Part shown: piece by piece, positions 1 to 11,938 of the stretch
Numbering within the stretch: position 1 is the first letter of the stretch
Layout: each line of letters opens with the position of its first letter
NCBI RefSeq assembly: GCF_029407905.1
Contig: NC_073632.1
Span: 58,700,964-58,764,963, forward strand
DNA length: 64,000 nt
From: Bubalus kerabau
Lineage: Eukaryota; Chordata; Mammalia; Artiodactyla; Bovidae
Reading direction: 5' to 3'
Program-made: the position numbers and the translations under genes
The notes under the pieces: generated by a model
What the model was told of the DNA's origin: nothing
Seen by the model: the letters and a program-made list of their open reading frames with translations, nothing else
Databases searched by the model: none

Positions 1-548
1 CTAGAGGTGATGGTGAGAAAAGAGACTGAAGTAGCATCATCCCAGGAACGATGAAAATGCCCCTTCTGAGCAAAGAAGTATCAGCATTTCAGCCAGTGGG
101 CATTGCCTGTTACTTAACGATGTCTGGATGAAAATCGCAGTGTTTACACTCTTCTCATGCTAATTGGGTGCAGAACATGTTCTTTTTTTTTTTTTTTTAA
201 GTCAACCTGTATGACTGGTGTCCAGTATAAACCCTAAACACCAAGATTCAGTAGACATGCTTTTTTGGGAAACATTTTGTATGTGTTGTCAAATATCATT
301 GCTGGGAAAGTTAAGTGTGTCCTTGTGCAATTCCACTGGAATGAGACATTTAGAAAATTGTGCCTGGTGTTCCCTATGCACCTTTACCCTTTTCTTGTCT
401 TCTTTATATTTTCTGTGTAATAAATCATAAGCATGAGTACAATGCTTTCTTGAGTCCTTTCAGCAAGACATTCACCCTGACAGTAGTCTTGGAACTTGTG
501 ACATGGCTGCCTAGGCATAGAAACCACCAAAGGGTATTTTTAAAAAGT
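1..548. other. Unassigned intergenic DNA with a short T-run
   Basis: I recognise no gene or repeat family here. A T-run of about 18 bases lies near 181-199. The open frames are short and match nothing I know. The segment ends at the probable target site of the BovB fragment that follows. Confidence 0.5.
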
Positions 549-559
549 AATCACATGTA

Positions 560-1456
560 TATTGTTACCCTGCTTATTTAACTTATATGCAGAGTACATC
601 ATGAGAAATGCTGGACTGGATGAAGCACAAGCTGGAATCAAGATTTCCTGGACAAATATCAATAACCTTAGATATGCAGATGACACCACCCTTATGGCAG
701 AAAGCGAAGAACTAAAGAGCCTCTTAATGAAAGTGAAAGAGGAGAGTGAAAAAGTTGGCTTAAAACTCAACATTCAGAAAACTTAAATCATGGCATCGGA
801 TCCTATCACTTCATGGAAAATAGATGGAGAAACAATGGAAACAGACTTTATTTTTTTGGGCTCCAAAATCACTGAAGATGGTGACTGCAGCCATGAAATT
901 AAAAGACGCTTGCTCCTTGGAAGAAAAGTTATGACCAACCTAGACAGAATATTAAAAAGCAAAGACAGATACCTTTGCCAACAAAGGTCTGTCTAGTCAA
1001 AGCTTTCGTTTTTCCAGTAGTCATGTATGGATGTGAGAGTTGGACTATAAAGAAAGCTGAGTGCCAAAGAATTGATGCTTTTGAACTGTGTTGGAGAAGA
1101 CTTTTGAGAATCTCTTGGACTGCCAGGACTGCTAACCAGTCCATCCTAAAGGAAATCAGTCCTGAATATTCACTGGAAGAACTGATGCTGAAGCTGAAAC
1201 TCCAATACTTTGGACACCTGATGCAAAGAACTGACTCATTTGAAAAGACCCTGATGCTGGGAAAGATTGAAGACTGGAGGAGAAGGGGAGGACAGAGGAT
1301 GAGATGGTTGGATGGCATCACCTACTCAATGGACATGAATTTGAGTAAGCTCCAGGAGTTGGTAATGGACAGGGAAGCCTGGTGTCCTGCAGGGAAGCCC
1401 TGCAGTCCATGGGGTCACAAAGAGTCAGACATGACTGAGTGACTGAACTGAACTGA
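560..1456 (+). mobile_element. BovB (RTE) LINE, 5'-truncated 3' portion
   Basis: Broken frames on the + strand encode the C-terminal half of a BovB reverse transcriptase. The RT catalytic motif YADDTTLMAES is in the first frame (about 660-710), and the typical BovB tail GHLMQRTDSFEKTLMLGKI comes later. The protein is split over at least three frames with stops, so the copy is dead. The 3' end runs into the BovB ACTGA-type tail at about 1440-1456. AATCACATGTA (549-559) and AATCATATGTT (1456-1466) may be a decayed target-site duplication. The N-terminal endonuclease region is missing. Confidence 0.93.
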
Positions 1457-1466
1457 ATCATATGTT

Positions 1467-2450
1467 TAGTTCAAGCATCATCTTTTCATTGAAATTTATT
1501 GCATATGTAAACAATTTTCATCACCTCTTATAGTTTAATGCCTGGTTCATGGGTCCCCCTCAAAGGCTGTCTTTGCTTCACATACAGTCTTTTCCCCAGT
1601 TAGCAGTGGCCACCGTGAAAGGTTGTTTTCACATGAATTTGAAGCACATCTCATCCCAGCTTTTAAAGGGAGAAAAAAACAAAGCAAAACAAAGCAGTTC
1701 AGGAGACTTTTTTTTAGAAGCGGGCAAAGTACACTGCAGACCCTGCAGTCTTCATGGGCTTGTGTAGCATGATCAGTAAGTACCTCCCTCTTCCTTCATC
1801 CTACGAATTGTATGATGAACTCAGCTATAAATAAATATCCCAGACTATAGCACATCCCCAGTGTGGTTCCAGGTATGATGAAGGTAACATATGTCTGTCC
1901 TGCCCCAGTTTGGATGCTCTTTTTATATTGAGCTGGATCACTGAATCTTTTTTTCCTCTCTCCCCCACTGATCAGGTCTTCAGTCATCTATGTTGAATGA
2001 GCACTTCTCTACACCAGATCTGTGATGCCAGTTCCAGAGAATGAATAGACTTCGCATTAGCAGTTGTTTCATCAATTATATTTTTTCCTGACATCATTCC
2101 TTGAAATGCCTGCTGTGGCTGCCTGCTTTTCCAGGAGTGGGGCTTTCATACCTGTGCAGTGCTCTCTGCTCCCTGCCTTGCCTCCCTGTGGTCTGTCTAT
2201 ACCTACTCTGGTGCAGGGCAGTTACATGGGAAGCACTTTACATCTCATGCTACATTTCTGGGGGGAGGGAGTAGACAGAATTGGACTGAAACAGGCTCTG
2301 CACAAAATGTATGGCGTTTATGATACCTTGTGGCATCTCAGGGGTTTATTGTTTAACCATTTCATACCCATTTTAAGAGTAGGTGATCGTTACACTAAAA
2401 ATGGATTGTCTGCATTTTCCTAGTTTAAGTGCATCAAAATAAATGCTCTT
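1467..2450. other. Unassigned intergenic DNA
   Basis: No repeat family or gene that I recognise. The longest open frame (about 119 codons near 2064-2423, +) has no known motif, no splice context I can defend and no similarity I can name, so I treat it as chance. Confidence 0.4.
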
Positions 2451-2454
2451 TTTT

Positions 2455-3060
2455 CATTACAGGACTATAATATGATTTTCCTCTTTTGATCTATTAATAC
2501 ATTTTTTACTATTGAACTATCCTTGCATTTTTTAAATTAACTTTGCTAGGTCATTCTGTAACATTTAAAAATATTCAAAGTAAACAGGCTTATCTTTTAC
2601 TTAAGAGTTTTGTGTCAGTTCTTTTAAGGGCAGTTGGTTTGAAGTTTGTATTCTCCTTGTTAGAATGGATGCTAACTTCATATGAGGGAGAGAAACAGTT
2701 TCTTTCTTTATCTATGTTCTGGACCAGTTTATATAACATGGAAAAAATTTGTTCCTGGAAAGTTTGAAATAATTCATCTGTAAAACCATCTGCGTCCTGC
2801 ACATTTTTGAGGAGTAGTTCTGTGACAACTTTATTTTTTCCATGAAAATTGATTTATTTAGATTTTCTACCTCGTCAAGGGCCAATTTTGGTAATTTATA
2901 TTTTCTTAGACTACTGTTCATTTCTTTCTGATTTTATTATTATAGAGATGTGCAAAGCATTTTCTTGGAGTTCTTTTAATATCCTTTCTGTTCTCTTTTT
3001 CATTTCTATCTTTGTGTAGGGGCATTTCTGGCAGCATAATTGCTTCTTGTATGATTGTTA
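2455..3060 (-). mobile_element. Ancient L1 (L1M-type) ORF2 fragment, antisense
   Basis: The + strand reads like the complement of diverged mammalian L1 ORF2. Recognisable pieces are an AAACCATCTG-like block near 2783, the 'gattttctacctcgtcaagg'-type block near 2863 and the surrounding T-rich antisense L1 composition. There are many indels and no open frame. The family is inferred from these patterns, not from an alignment. Confidence 0.55.
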
Positions 3061-3589
3061 CGAGTCAAGTCATTTTTAGATAAATTCTTTAGATAAAGTC
3101 CTGTAGAGAACAGTGTTAAGAATTAGAGCTCTGGCTCTAATCGTACTATACAATGTTCATCATAAAAGTAAAGGCAAGGAAATTACAAAATATAGGTAAT
3201 TAGAAGCAAATATTTATAACTCCATAAAACAAATATTTAGAATAAAATATATATTGCATATATCCCTTTTTGAGAATTTTTCTCTGTGGAATTACACTAG
3301 GTAAGTGTTCTTAAAATGAATTCAGAAAGTTTGGATTGAGATTGCTTTTCTCTGTTTCTTGAAAGTTTCCTTGAATCAAAATACAGGTGCTTTTTGTTGA
3401 TCAGGGTAAGATCTTCTGCCTTGAGAATTCCATTGTGCAGAGTTTTTGAACAGGAAATTCTGGACAGTAGAGTTATTTTCATGGTAATTCTATATGACTG
3501 ATCATAGGGTACAAGGGGTAGAGATGAATCTGGAGAGAGAGACAGAGAGCTTATTATGATGTGTCCTGTATGTTATGTACCATCTACAA

Positions 3590-4215
3590 AAATCTGGGGC
3601 TAGATCCTTATAGGCAATGGAGAGCCATTGAAAAGTTTTAACCATTAGTGTAAATGATCATATTGCATTTTATAAATATAACTCTGTCAATGTGAGGCAT
3701 CGATTAGAAGGAAGAAAACATGAAGGCAGAGATACGAGTTATGAAGTAAGTTAGAAGGCAGAAGGGATAGATTCAAACAATATTTAAAAGATGAAATGGC
3801 AAGTCTTAAAGACCAATTGAATGTGAAGAGTAGAGTAAAAGGAGATATTTTTAGATTGGTTTCCAGATCACCCATGGCCTGAATGATTGGGTAAATGATG
3901 GCATCATTTGTTAAGGTAATTTGGAAAAGGAACAGATGTTAGTGGGAAGATAATAAATCACTTTGCACATATTGAATGTTCAGTGAATGTTCTACAGAAC
4001 CTTCAAGAAGAGCTATGTGTGGGAGCCAGCTGTAAAAACTAGTCTAAAATTCAGCAGAGAGGTTTGAGTTGGATCATGAATTTTGGCACGATCAGAATAC
4101 ACTAACCAAAGGTATGAGATGAGTTTGCCTAAAGACTGTTTTGTGGAAGAATGAAGAGGGCCCAGGACCAAATCCTGGGAAATACCAAATTTAAAAACAG
4201 TTATATTTAAATATA
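3590..4215 (+). repeat. Old mammalian interspersed repeat, family uncertain
   Basis: Phrases such as 'gagagccattgaaaagtttt' (near 3620), the 'aaatgatggcatcatttgtt' block (3893) and 'gggcccaggaccaaatcctg' (4157) resemble, in the right order, a widespread old mammalian repeat that I recall but cannot assign safely to L2/CR1 or to a DNA or LTR class. It has no coding capacity. RepeatMasker would name it. Confidence 0.45.
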
Positions 4216-4685
4216 ATATTTCTCCACTCCCTTCCCACATTAGGTCCTCTGTTCTGATGAATATATTTTCAAATGCTGGGGCTCAAAATTTTGAGTCATA
4301 CTCCCCCCTCTCCTCTTGAGTCCCCTCTCATTAAGTGTCTCCTCTCTGTCCCTAACTCTCCATTCTCTCGGCCTCTTCCCTAGGGCCCTAGCATCAGCCA
4401 CCTGGCAAGAGCCCTCCAGATATCAAATGCTCTTTTACCTGAGATCGTTTGGGTCAATGGCTTGTCAATGTTGTTTTTAAGTCTGTTTAAGTAAGGAATT
4501 ATAAAAATACAAACATTCATATACCTTAAGGACCTATAAATTTACATTCATTCATCTTTTGATGTAGCCATGAAATTTTCCTGACTGTTGATCCATTTAT
4601 TGCTGTTCTTTATTATCCTCTTGAAGCCATATCCATAGTGAATACTAATAACAGTAATAATAAGTCTTTTTGTACCACTTTCAAT
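4216..4685. other. Unassigned intergenic DNA
   Basis: A pyrimidine-rich stretch (about 4290-4390) followed by AT-rich sequence. I see no gene or repeat family. Confidence 0.4.
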
Positions 4686-4689
4686 GTAG

Positions 4690-4890
4690 CAGAATCTTTT
4701 TATACCCTTTTAACTCAATCCTTGCTGCAGTTTATGAGGTAGGTACTATTATAACCCTATTTTACAGATAAGGAAACTGAGGCACATAAAGGTTTATGCA
4801 AATTACCCAAAGTCATAGACAATAAATGGTAGAATTGGAATTGGATTTACTAAGTTTAGCTCTGTAGGTGCTTGATTACTATGCTGTACT
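4690..4890 (-). mobile_element. MIR SINE
   Basis: The block 'ttttacagataaggaaactg' with 'aggtaggtactattataacc' before it and 'gcaaattacccaaagtcata' after it is the complement of the MIR core and the rest of the element. The copy is nearly full length and on the - strand. Confidence 0.88.
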
Positions 4891-5019
4891 CCGAAAGTGG
4901 AAAACTCTTACAAAGTAACTTGACTATAGAATCTTTCTTGATGTTCATTTCCACTGGTCCCTGCCCAGTCTTTTACCTGTCTCAGCCACCCTTAATCCCA
5001 CAGTGTTTATTACACTCTT

Positions 5020-5591
5020 CAGTTCAGTCGCTCAGTCGTGTCCGACTCATTGCGACCCCATGAATCGCAGCACGCCGGGCCTCCCTGTCCATCTCGCGGA
5101 GTTCACTCAAACTCATGTCCATCGAGTCAGTGATGCCATCCAGCCATCTCATCCTCTGTTGTCCCCTTCTCCTCCTGCCCCCCAATCCCTCCCAGCATCA
5201 GAGTCTTTTCCAATGAGTCAACTCTTCACATGAGGTGGCCAAAGTACTGGAGTTTCAGCTTTAGCATCATTCCTTCCAAAGAAATCCCAGGGCTGATCTC
5301 CTTCAGAATGGACTGCTTGGATCTCCTTGCAGTCCAAGGGACTCTCAAGAGTCTTCTCCAACACCACAATTCAAAAGCATCAATTCTTCGGTGCTCAGCT
5401 TTCTTCACAGTCCAACTCTTACATCCATACATGACCACTGGAAAAATCATAGCCTTGACTAGATGGACCTTTGTTGGCAAAGTAATGTCTCTGCTTTTGA
5501 ATATGTTATCTAGGTAGGTCATAACTTTCCTTCCAAGGAGTAAGTGTATTTTAATTTCATGGCTGCAATCACCATCTGCAGTGATCTTTCC
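5020..5591 (-). mobile_element. BovB (RTE) LINE, 3' fragment
   Basis: The complementary strand encodes the BovB RT C-terminal region. A 133-codon frame (5226-5627, -) contains GDCSHEIK, LPTKVHLVKAM, FPVVMYGCKSW, RRIDAFELWCWRRLLRVPW and QSILKEISPG. The BovB 3' terminus is at the left edge (the 'agttcagtcgctcagtcgtg' block at 5021). The copy is heavily 5'-truncated, lacks the catalytic YADD block and is only partly open. Confidence 0.93.
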
Positions 5592-6196
5592 CAAAGTAGG
5601 TAGTTTTGTTTTCACAGAAACAACCACTCTCTTTCATTTTGCACTCGGTTAATTTTGTCTTAAAGTATTTAATTAAATAATGCAATAGCAATTAAAGTTC
5701 ACACACATTTAGTAGCAAACATCCTGACTCTTGGTCAGCAGGCAACTTATCTGGAAGGAGGAGGAGGAATACAAGGGCATGTTAGAATATGTCTTCCTGG
5801 CCTCAGCATCCAGAGATTTGAGAAGCAGCATTGACAGCAGGGCTTAATGAGGTGTTTCAGTTAACAAGGGTCAGTTAAGAGAACTACTACTTTTTCTCAA
5901 TTTCCAATCTCTTGCCATTCTAATCCATTCTGCTCAGGGCTTTCATTCTGAGTCATTTTTCTGAATGGTTATGTTGCTTTCTTGATCAAAAATATGCAGC
6001 CATTTCTCCAATGCCATGAAACAAAGTCCTGAGTCCATCAGAAAACCTAAATACTCAGCATGGCATTTAAAATCCTCAGTGATTTATCCCAAACCATCTC
6101 TCTAAATACATTTTCCTCTTCCATGCACCAGAAATACTAACCTATATTGAGCTTGGGTTTTGAAAACTCATAATCAATTTTATTAATAATTCCCTT
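5592..6196. other. Unassigned intergenic DNA
   Basis: Nothing recognisable as a gene or repeat, apart from a weak GAG-rich patch near 5757-5770. Confidence 0.4.
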
Positions 6197-6206
6197 AAGC
6201 AGAGTC

Positions 6207-6424
6207 AGGGCTTCCCCAGTGGCTCAGTGTAAAGAATCCACCTGCAATGCAGGAGATGCAGATTTGATCCCTGGGTTGGGAAGATCCCTTGGAGGAGGGC
6301 ATGGCAACCCATTCCAGTATTCTTGCCTGGAGAATCCCATGGACAGAGGAGCCTGGAGAGCTATGGCCCATTGGATCGCGAAGAATAGAACACCACTGTT
6401 GCGACTGAGCACACACCCATGCAA
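6207..6424 (+). mobile_element. Bov-tA SINE
   Basis: A tRNA-Glu-derived head (gggcttccccagtggctcag onward) is joined to a BovA body ('gatccctgggttgggaagat', 'cattccagtattcttgcctg'). Decayed target-site duplications AAGCAGAGTC (6197-6206) and AAGCAGACTC (6423-6432) flank it, which fixes the element limits. Confidence 0.93.
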
Positions 6425-6589
6425 GCAGACTCCAGTTTTCTATTAAGTCCTCTGCCCCTCTGTATATTCTAGAAACTGCAATAGCTATAAGGGGTGTAGG
6501 AAAGGGTCAGAGAAAGGCAGAAACAAAGCATGCAGGATAGGTTGGTTCTATGATCTCTCCAAGGCTTAGGGGCAGATCTTCCTGATATG

Positions 6590-7145
6590 ACTATGGTAAA
6601 ATTTCTGGTTCAAATATGCCCTTCAGAACTTTGCCATTCTTCCCTCCAAGAGATAGGATCTCTGTTTTCTGGTCATAATTTTGGGCAGGAACTTGTTAAC
6701 TACCTCTGCAAATAGTATATGATAGAACTGATGCTATATAACTTCCAAAACCAGGGAATAGAAAGGATATAATCTCCATTTGACTCTCTCCCGTAGGATG
6801 CTTGCCCTTTGAACTCTGCCACCATATTGTAATGAAGTCAGACTAGCTTTTTTTGGCTAAGAGACCACATGGAGAAGCCCAAGTGGAGAGGAACTCCAGC
6901 CCCAGTTGACAGTGTTAACTGCATGACATGTGAGCAAATGAGCCTCCAAAAGATTTCAGCCCTCAGCTTTGAAGTCTTTCAACTGAGACCCAGAAAGTAT
7001 AGGACACAGGCAAGCTGACTCCACTATACTCTGTCCAAAAGCCCAACCCACAGAATCTGTGAGCATGATTAACTGTTGTTTTTCTCCATCAAATATTGGA
7101 GTAATTTGTTGTATAATCACAGTAACTGAAATAGGCCCTTTGTAC
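6590..7145 (+). mobile_element. MLT1/MaLR-like solo LTR (ERVL-MaLR)
   Basis: The pattern 'gaactctgccaccatattgt', then 'agaccacatggagaagccc', 'ctcagctttgaagtctttca', 'cccacagaatctgtgagcat' and 'aaatattggagtaatttgtt' is the order of blocks in MaLR-type LTRs, ending near the usual 3' terminus. It is a non-coding LTR with no internal viral genes next to it, so it is a solo LTR. The subfamily is not certain. Confidence 0.65.
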
Positions 7146-7785
7146 AAATAAGTAAATAGTATGTTTAGGGATCCTTGTCTCAGAATTTTAACTTAGAAAT
7201 AGTTGAAGAAATCCCTTCATTTGAGGACTATTTGCTCAATGCTCTTATCCCCAGCTCCTACTCTCATTTACTACCGGGTTGCACTGGACTATGAAGTGGT
7301 ACCTGGGCCAGGACTGGCAGTCTCAGTTGACAGCCCGTCACCCCAGGGCCCACCTGTGACCCCCTTGCCATCTTCCCTGTGCTCTAAGCTTATCAGTTGG
7401 CTGCCAGCTCAGTATTGCCAGATGATTCTTCTTCCCTCTTGGGCACTTCTTAGGCTCCCAGTCAACCCTGACAATGTCAGTTAATGCCAACCTCAGTCAT
7501 CTTGGGCCATTTGAAGATCTGAAATTATTGTGTATGTGTTTTCTAGAAAATCACTCCTGCTTTGGAATTTCTTCACATACTAATCTGTGTTCAAAAACAT
7601 TTTCACATCATGGATAAAAAGGAGGTAAAATGATCACAATATGCTGTAAACAAAAAGGTTAAAAAAAGGATTGGAGATATTTTGCTTCTCTTGGCAGCTC
7701 TCTCCCATCACCAGTGCCAAAATTCTTCCTGCCTCTTTATTCCTCTGCAGGCTTTTCTTCATGTCCTTGCCTTTGCCTGGAAATT
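7146..7785. other. Unassigned intergenic DNA
   Basis: A GC-moderate patch at 7240-7480 contains a 93-codon + frame without motifs. It is rich in Pro and Ser, and I see no splice or promoter context. I read it as non-coding. Confidence 0.4.
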
Positions 7786-7793
7786 CCAGAATT

Positions 7794-7999
7794 ATGAATG
7801 AGTGAATGAGTGAAAGTCGCTCAGTCATGTCTGAATCTTTGCGACCCTATAGACTATACAGTCCATGGAATTCTCCAGGCCAGAATACTGGAGTGGGTAG
7901 CCTTTCCCTTCTCCAGGGGATCTTCCCAACCCAGGGATCGAACCCAGGTCTCCAGCATTGCAGGTGGATTCTTTACCAGCTGAGCTATTAGGGAATCCC
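7794..7999 (-). mobile_element. Bov-tA SINE
   Basis: The complement of a tRNA-Glu/BovA SINE: the body is at the left ('gtgaaagtcgctcagtcatg'), the head at the right ('gagctattagggaatcccc'). It is flanked by CCAGAATT at 7786-7793 and 7999-8006, an 8-bp target-site duplication. Confidence 0.93.
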
Positions 8000-8036
8000 C
8001 AGAATTGTACCTATCTTTTTATCTCCGTTAAAAACT

Positions 8037-8240
8037 TGTTGTTTATTCACTAAGTCATGTCCAACTCTTTTGTGACCTCATGGACTTCACAAGACTCCTC
8101 TGTCCATGGAATTCTCCAGGCAAGAATACTGGAACGGGGAGCCATTTCCTTCTCCAGGGGATTCTCCTGACCCAGGGACTGAACCCACAGCTCCTGCTTT
8201 GCAGACCATTTCTTTACTGCTGAGCCACCTGGAAAGCTGA
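8037..8240 (-). mobile_element. Bov-tA SINE
   Basis: A second - strand copy only about 40 bp after the previous one. It starts at 'gttgtttattcactaagtca' and ends in the head complement 'ctgagccacctggaaagct'. Independent insertion is likely because the two differ at many sites. Confidence 0.92.
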
Positions 8241-8364
8241 CCAGCTCAAGTAGCCATGCTTGGTTTCATCTTATCCAACTTTATGCTCCCTCAGAATTTT
8301 GTTAAAAAAAAAGTATAATACTTTAAAATCTTCTTCTTGTGATTAAGATATCTGTACACATGGA

Positions 8365-8470
8365 TTATGTCCTTGACTAGAAAGTGAGTCTCTGTTAGTG
8401 TTTATTTCCTTTGCATTTAGCAGAATGCCTTTCACATAAGAGATCCTCAATACAAACTTGTTGAATTAAA
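8365..8470 (+). mobile_element. L2-like 3' end
   Basis: The block 'tagaaagtgagtctctgtta' followed by 'tagcagaatgcctttcacat' and 'caatacaaacttgttgaatt' follows the layout of the L2 3' end (TAGNNAGTGCCTGGCACATAG ... AATAAATATTTGTTGAAT type). It is diverged. Confidence 0.55.
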
Positions 8471-8603
8471 TTTCTGAGTTAAATTTCTAAATGACAAGGA
8501 ACAGTGAAATAATATAAGGTTATCATATTGTAATAAAGTTTATATGATATGCATGTATTTCTTATATATTATAATAAGCTTCAGAAATTTAAAACTTATC
8601 TGT

Positions 8604-8671
8604 CATACACATATATACCAAACTCAAGTCAAGGATCTGTCCTTGACTTGAGTTTGGTATATATGTGTATG
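8604..8671. repeat. Perfect 32-bp inverted repeat with 4-nt loop
   Basis: Left arm 8604-8635 and right arm 8640-8671 are exact reverse complements around the loop TCTG. The key central sequence is CAAACTCAAGTCAAGGA and its complement. Outside, ACTTAT (8594-8599) and ATAAGT (8677-8682) can extend the stem after an asymmetric bulge. It is followed directly by an AT microsatellite. Perfect identity of the arms indicates a recent origin. Confidence 0.97.
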
Positions 8672-8682
8672 TGTACATAAGT

Positions 8683-8712
8683 ATAAATATATATATATAT
8701 TTACATATGATA
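8683..8712. repeat. AT-rich dinucleotide microsatellite
   Basis: A TA repeat run (about 8688-8701) within AT-rich DNA just 3' of the inverted repeat. It is short and interrupted. Confidence 0.85.
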
Positions 8713-10350
8713 TAAATCAGTGTCTCATTTCCTTCACATTTCTGTAAATTATTGTTCTTACTGTTGGGGCTTACCTTTGGATTTAATTTCAGAAATGAAT
8801 TCAAAGGACTTACCTGGGAGAAACAAGGAATTTTAGTGATGGCAAATTATTACGCACACCTAGTGTTTAGTTTGGATAGTTGGTAGAAGTGTACTCTAAT
8901 TATTTGGTTCTGATCAAGAATTAATAAACCCTTACAGCAGCTAAATGTGAAAATTTGAACATGGAAGGTGATAGAAAATATGATAAGAAGAAGCAAGAAA
9001 AAATTTTCTATGTTTTAACATAATTTAACTTTAAGTTAAAAAGTGTTATTAGCATATTTCTATTTCAAAATATTTGCTAGATATATTGAATAGCTTCTAT
9101 TTTGGAAGTGAGATAAACTACATAAAATAATTGCTTAGAACCAGTACACATGAATGAATTGTTCTTACTAACAATATATATACATCTTCCATTCAAAGAT
9201 ATTAATATCAATCCTTTCATTATGCAAAATTTTTTCCAGCTACAGCATTTCAATTAACATACCCATCTATTTCCATATGAACAGGGATCTGTGCTAATTT
9301 TATACTAATTCCTAAGATGAATAATTGAGATATTGGATGCAATGTCTCAAAAAACTGAATCTTGTTTGGTGCTTGAAGTAACAAGTCCTGAGCCATGAGT
9401 TAATCAAGAAAACTATACATAGGTCCTCATTAACATACCAAGAATCAGCCCACCAATAACAAAATCACTGAACATGCACATTTAATGGTGCAAAATTCAA
9501 TCACACTTAACTCAGCCTGAAAATATCAGTATCTTAATAATTCCTTGTGTTTATATAGACTAGAAACTTTCCTGTGGAGAGAGTGAAGTTCTTTTGCATA
9601 TCTTTGATTAACCACATTTAAGAGCAGATGCCATTATCCACACTTGACAAAATATCAAAAAGGTGAAGTAACTTAGCCAAGGTCATAGTGCCAGAGAGAG
9701 ATCAAAATCAGCTCTAGACGTCTTGGCTGCAATTAACGCTCTCCTGAAGTCAGAAGTAAACAGGACAAAATATATTTCTACACGTGGATGCTTCCAGGAT
9801 ATTATAAGGTCTCAAATGATGCTGTCACCAACCTCTGCCTCCCTCCCAGTGCTATAGGCAACGAATGAGGAAGTGTGAAAAGGGAAGGGGCCACCTGACA
9901 GCAGTTTTGAAGCCTTGATTCTGGAAAAGGATATAAATGGAAACCAGAGATGTATCTATGTATCCAACTACTGTGAGCTGTGACTTGGTCATAAGCATTC
10001 CATAGTATGATTCAAGGACTGCTGTAACATGAACATTTGTGATCATGGAATCAGGCATAAAGCACCCAGTTATAGTACAGACCCCTTTAAAAATGCTGGA
10101 GGATGAAGGTTGCCATGTATGTGGTTCTGGGGAGCCCCAGATGCTGGTCAGTCATGCGATAAAGGGTAGAGAAAGTGTGAAGGGGAGATGAAATTGCAGA
10201 GTTGTCCCAGGCTCGCGGTATGTCTCCAATCCTTCCTCAGATGTTACTTTGAGGCCTGGTTAGTATTTGTATCTGGAAAGAGAAATAAAAAAAAAAGAGA
10301 GAGTGAGAGAAAGAAAGAAGGAAAAAATAGAAAAACTCAAAAGTTAGGGT
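8713..10350. other. AT-rich intergenic DNA, mostly unassigned
   Basis: No gene. A MIR-like piece on the - strand is plausible at about 9620-9745 ('gaagtaacttagccaaggtc' with 'cagctctagacgtcttggct'). A purine-rich GAAA/GAGA tract occupies 10284-10330. The rest matches nothing I recognise. Confidence 0.45.
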
Positions 10351-10351
10351 C

Positions 10352-10432
10352 ACGCTGTTGTATGGGAGAAACCAATACAACATTGTAAAGCAATTAGCCT
10401 CCAAATAAAAATAAATTTAAAAAAAGAAGTTA
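10352..10432 (+). mobile_element. L1 3' terminal fragment
   Basis: 'agaaaccaatacaacattgt', 'aaagcaattagcctccaaat' and then an A-rich end is the 3' terminus of ruminant L1 copies. Only about 80 bp are visible. The preceding purine-rich tract may belong to the same insertion. Confidence 0.65.
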
Positions 10433-11372
10433 GGGTTGATACTAGATCTGGATTGGAAAATAAAAGGCATATCTGCCCTCACTCCTCTGTCCTGTGACAC
10501 TGGAAGGGAAACTCGTTTGTCAGCCTGGATTAGATGCTCTTTATAAATCCTTCTAGTTCTATCATTATTGTATCCTGCTTAAGTAAAGAGGTTTTGACAA
10601 TTATAGAACAAGAAAATTTATTTCCCCAATGCTCTAGTCTGTTAACTGCCCTCCCTGAATGCGTGAAAGTGTGGTGGTTCTCTTAAAGGGATAGCTTAAG
10701 GAACATAAAGTGCTACAAGGTCATCTCAACAGCAACAGGTAAAACAGCAAGATGTGCTCTGTTTAGATATGTCAACAGCAAAGCTCACAGAGAACATGAA
10801 CTGACTTGATTCAACCCATTTCCAGAAGATGAAGGTATATTAGAATCCTGAAGGAAATAAGACAGAGAAAACTTTGCCCATAAATCAGCAATTACTGGTA
10901 GTTGGTCAATATCACAGGTTTGATAAAATGCCAGAGCCCACTAATGATATGAGACCAGTAAGTCTTTGGTCACAAAGTCACAGCAAGATCTTGCTCAGAT
11001 TTACCCTGAAGCTTTCTGGGCTTCGAGCTGTTGCTGTGAATAACAAATCTTTTTCTTCTGCTCTCATTTCTGTGCTGCACTTGGACTTGGTGAAAACAAA
11101 AGCAGGCCAGAGCAGAACAGCCCCTAGAGACTGACATTACTGGTTGAGAACTTTGACACATAGAAAGCTAAACTCTTCCAGCTCATTCAGTCTTGGCCCA
11201 TGCCAGAATTGTATCTACAAAACTCTGCTAATACTGGCTGCTGGCTTCCTCAGTTACCTTGCAAGATGGATCAGTGACAGTGTTCTGAGACTGTAGGGAT
11301 GCCCACTTGTGGCATCACTTATAGATTTTTCTCTTGCATTGACTCTTTAAGGAAAATGAAAATAGAATCTGG
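10433..11372. other. Unassigned intergenic DNA
   Basis: No gene or repeat family recognised. The 86-codon + frame at 10874-11134 has no motif. Confidence 0.4.
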
Positions 11373-11378
11373 ACTTGG

Positions 11379-11585
11379 TTGTTATTGTTTAGTTGTTAAG
11401 TCATGTCTCGATTCTTTTGTGACCCCATGGACTGTAGCCCACCAGGCTCCTCTGTCCATGGGATTCTCCAGGCAAGAATACTGGAGAGGGTTGACATCTC
11501 CTTCTTCAGGGGGTCTTCCTGACCTAGTGATCGAACCTGCAGCCCCTGCATTGTAGGCAGATTCTTTAACACCGAGCCACCGCTA
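11379..11585 (-). mobile_element. Bov-tA SINE
   Basis: The complement of a Bov-tA: 'ttaagtcatgtctcgattct', 'tccatgggattctccaggca', with the head complement at the right (near 11560-11585). ACTTGG at 11373-11378 and 11585-11590 is a probable short target-site duplication. Confidence 0.92.
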
Positions 11586-11769
11586 CTTGGCCTATTCCCA
11601 AAGAAATTTAAAACCATCTAAAGGAGTCACACACGTGTTTAACAAGATTCTATCCATTCAATACCTTGTTTAAGACTTCAGTCAAAGTTGAGATACTGCT
11701 CTGTAATATTGGTACTTGGTCTTGCCAAAATCCTCATCATTCAGATACAATATTCGCAAGTGAAATGGC

Positions 11770-11938
11770 CTAAGGCATTCTCTTCAAAGTGTAAGTCAAG
11801 GCTCAGTAGCATCCACATTGCCTGGGAGCTTGTTACAAGTTCAGAACTCAGGATCCACCCAAAATCAGAATCTATACTTTAATATGATTTCCAGGAGATT
11901 CAGATGCTCATTGAAGTTTGGGAAGTACTGGCATATAT
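11770..11938 (+). mobile_element. MER5A (hAT-Charlie) DNA transposon
   Basis: 'agtagcatccacattgcctg', 'ggagcttgttacaagttcag', 'aatcagaatctatactttaa', then 'gattcagatgctcattgaag' and 'tttgggaagtactgg' are MER5A blocks in order. It is a non-autonomous, non-coding old element. Confidence 0.85.
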
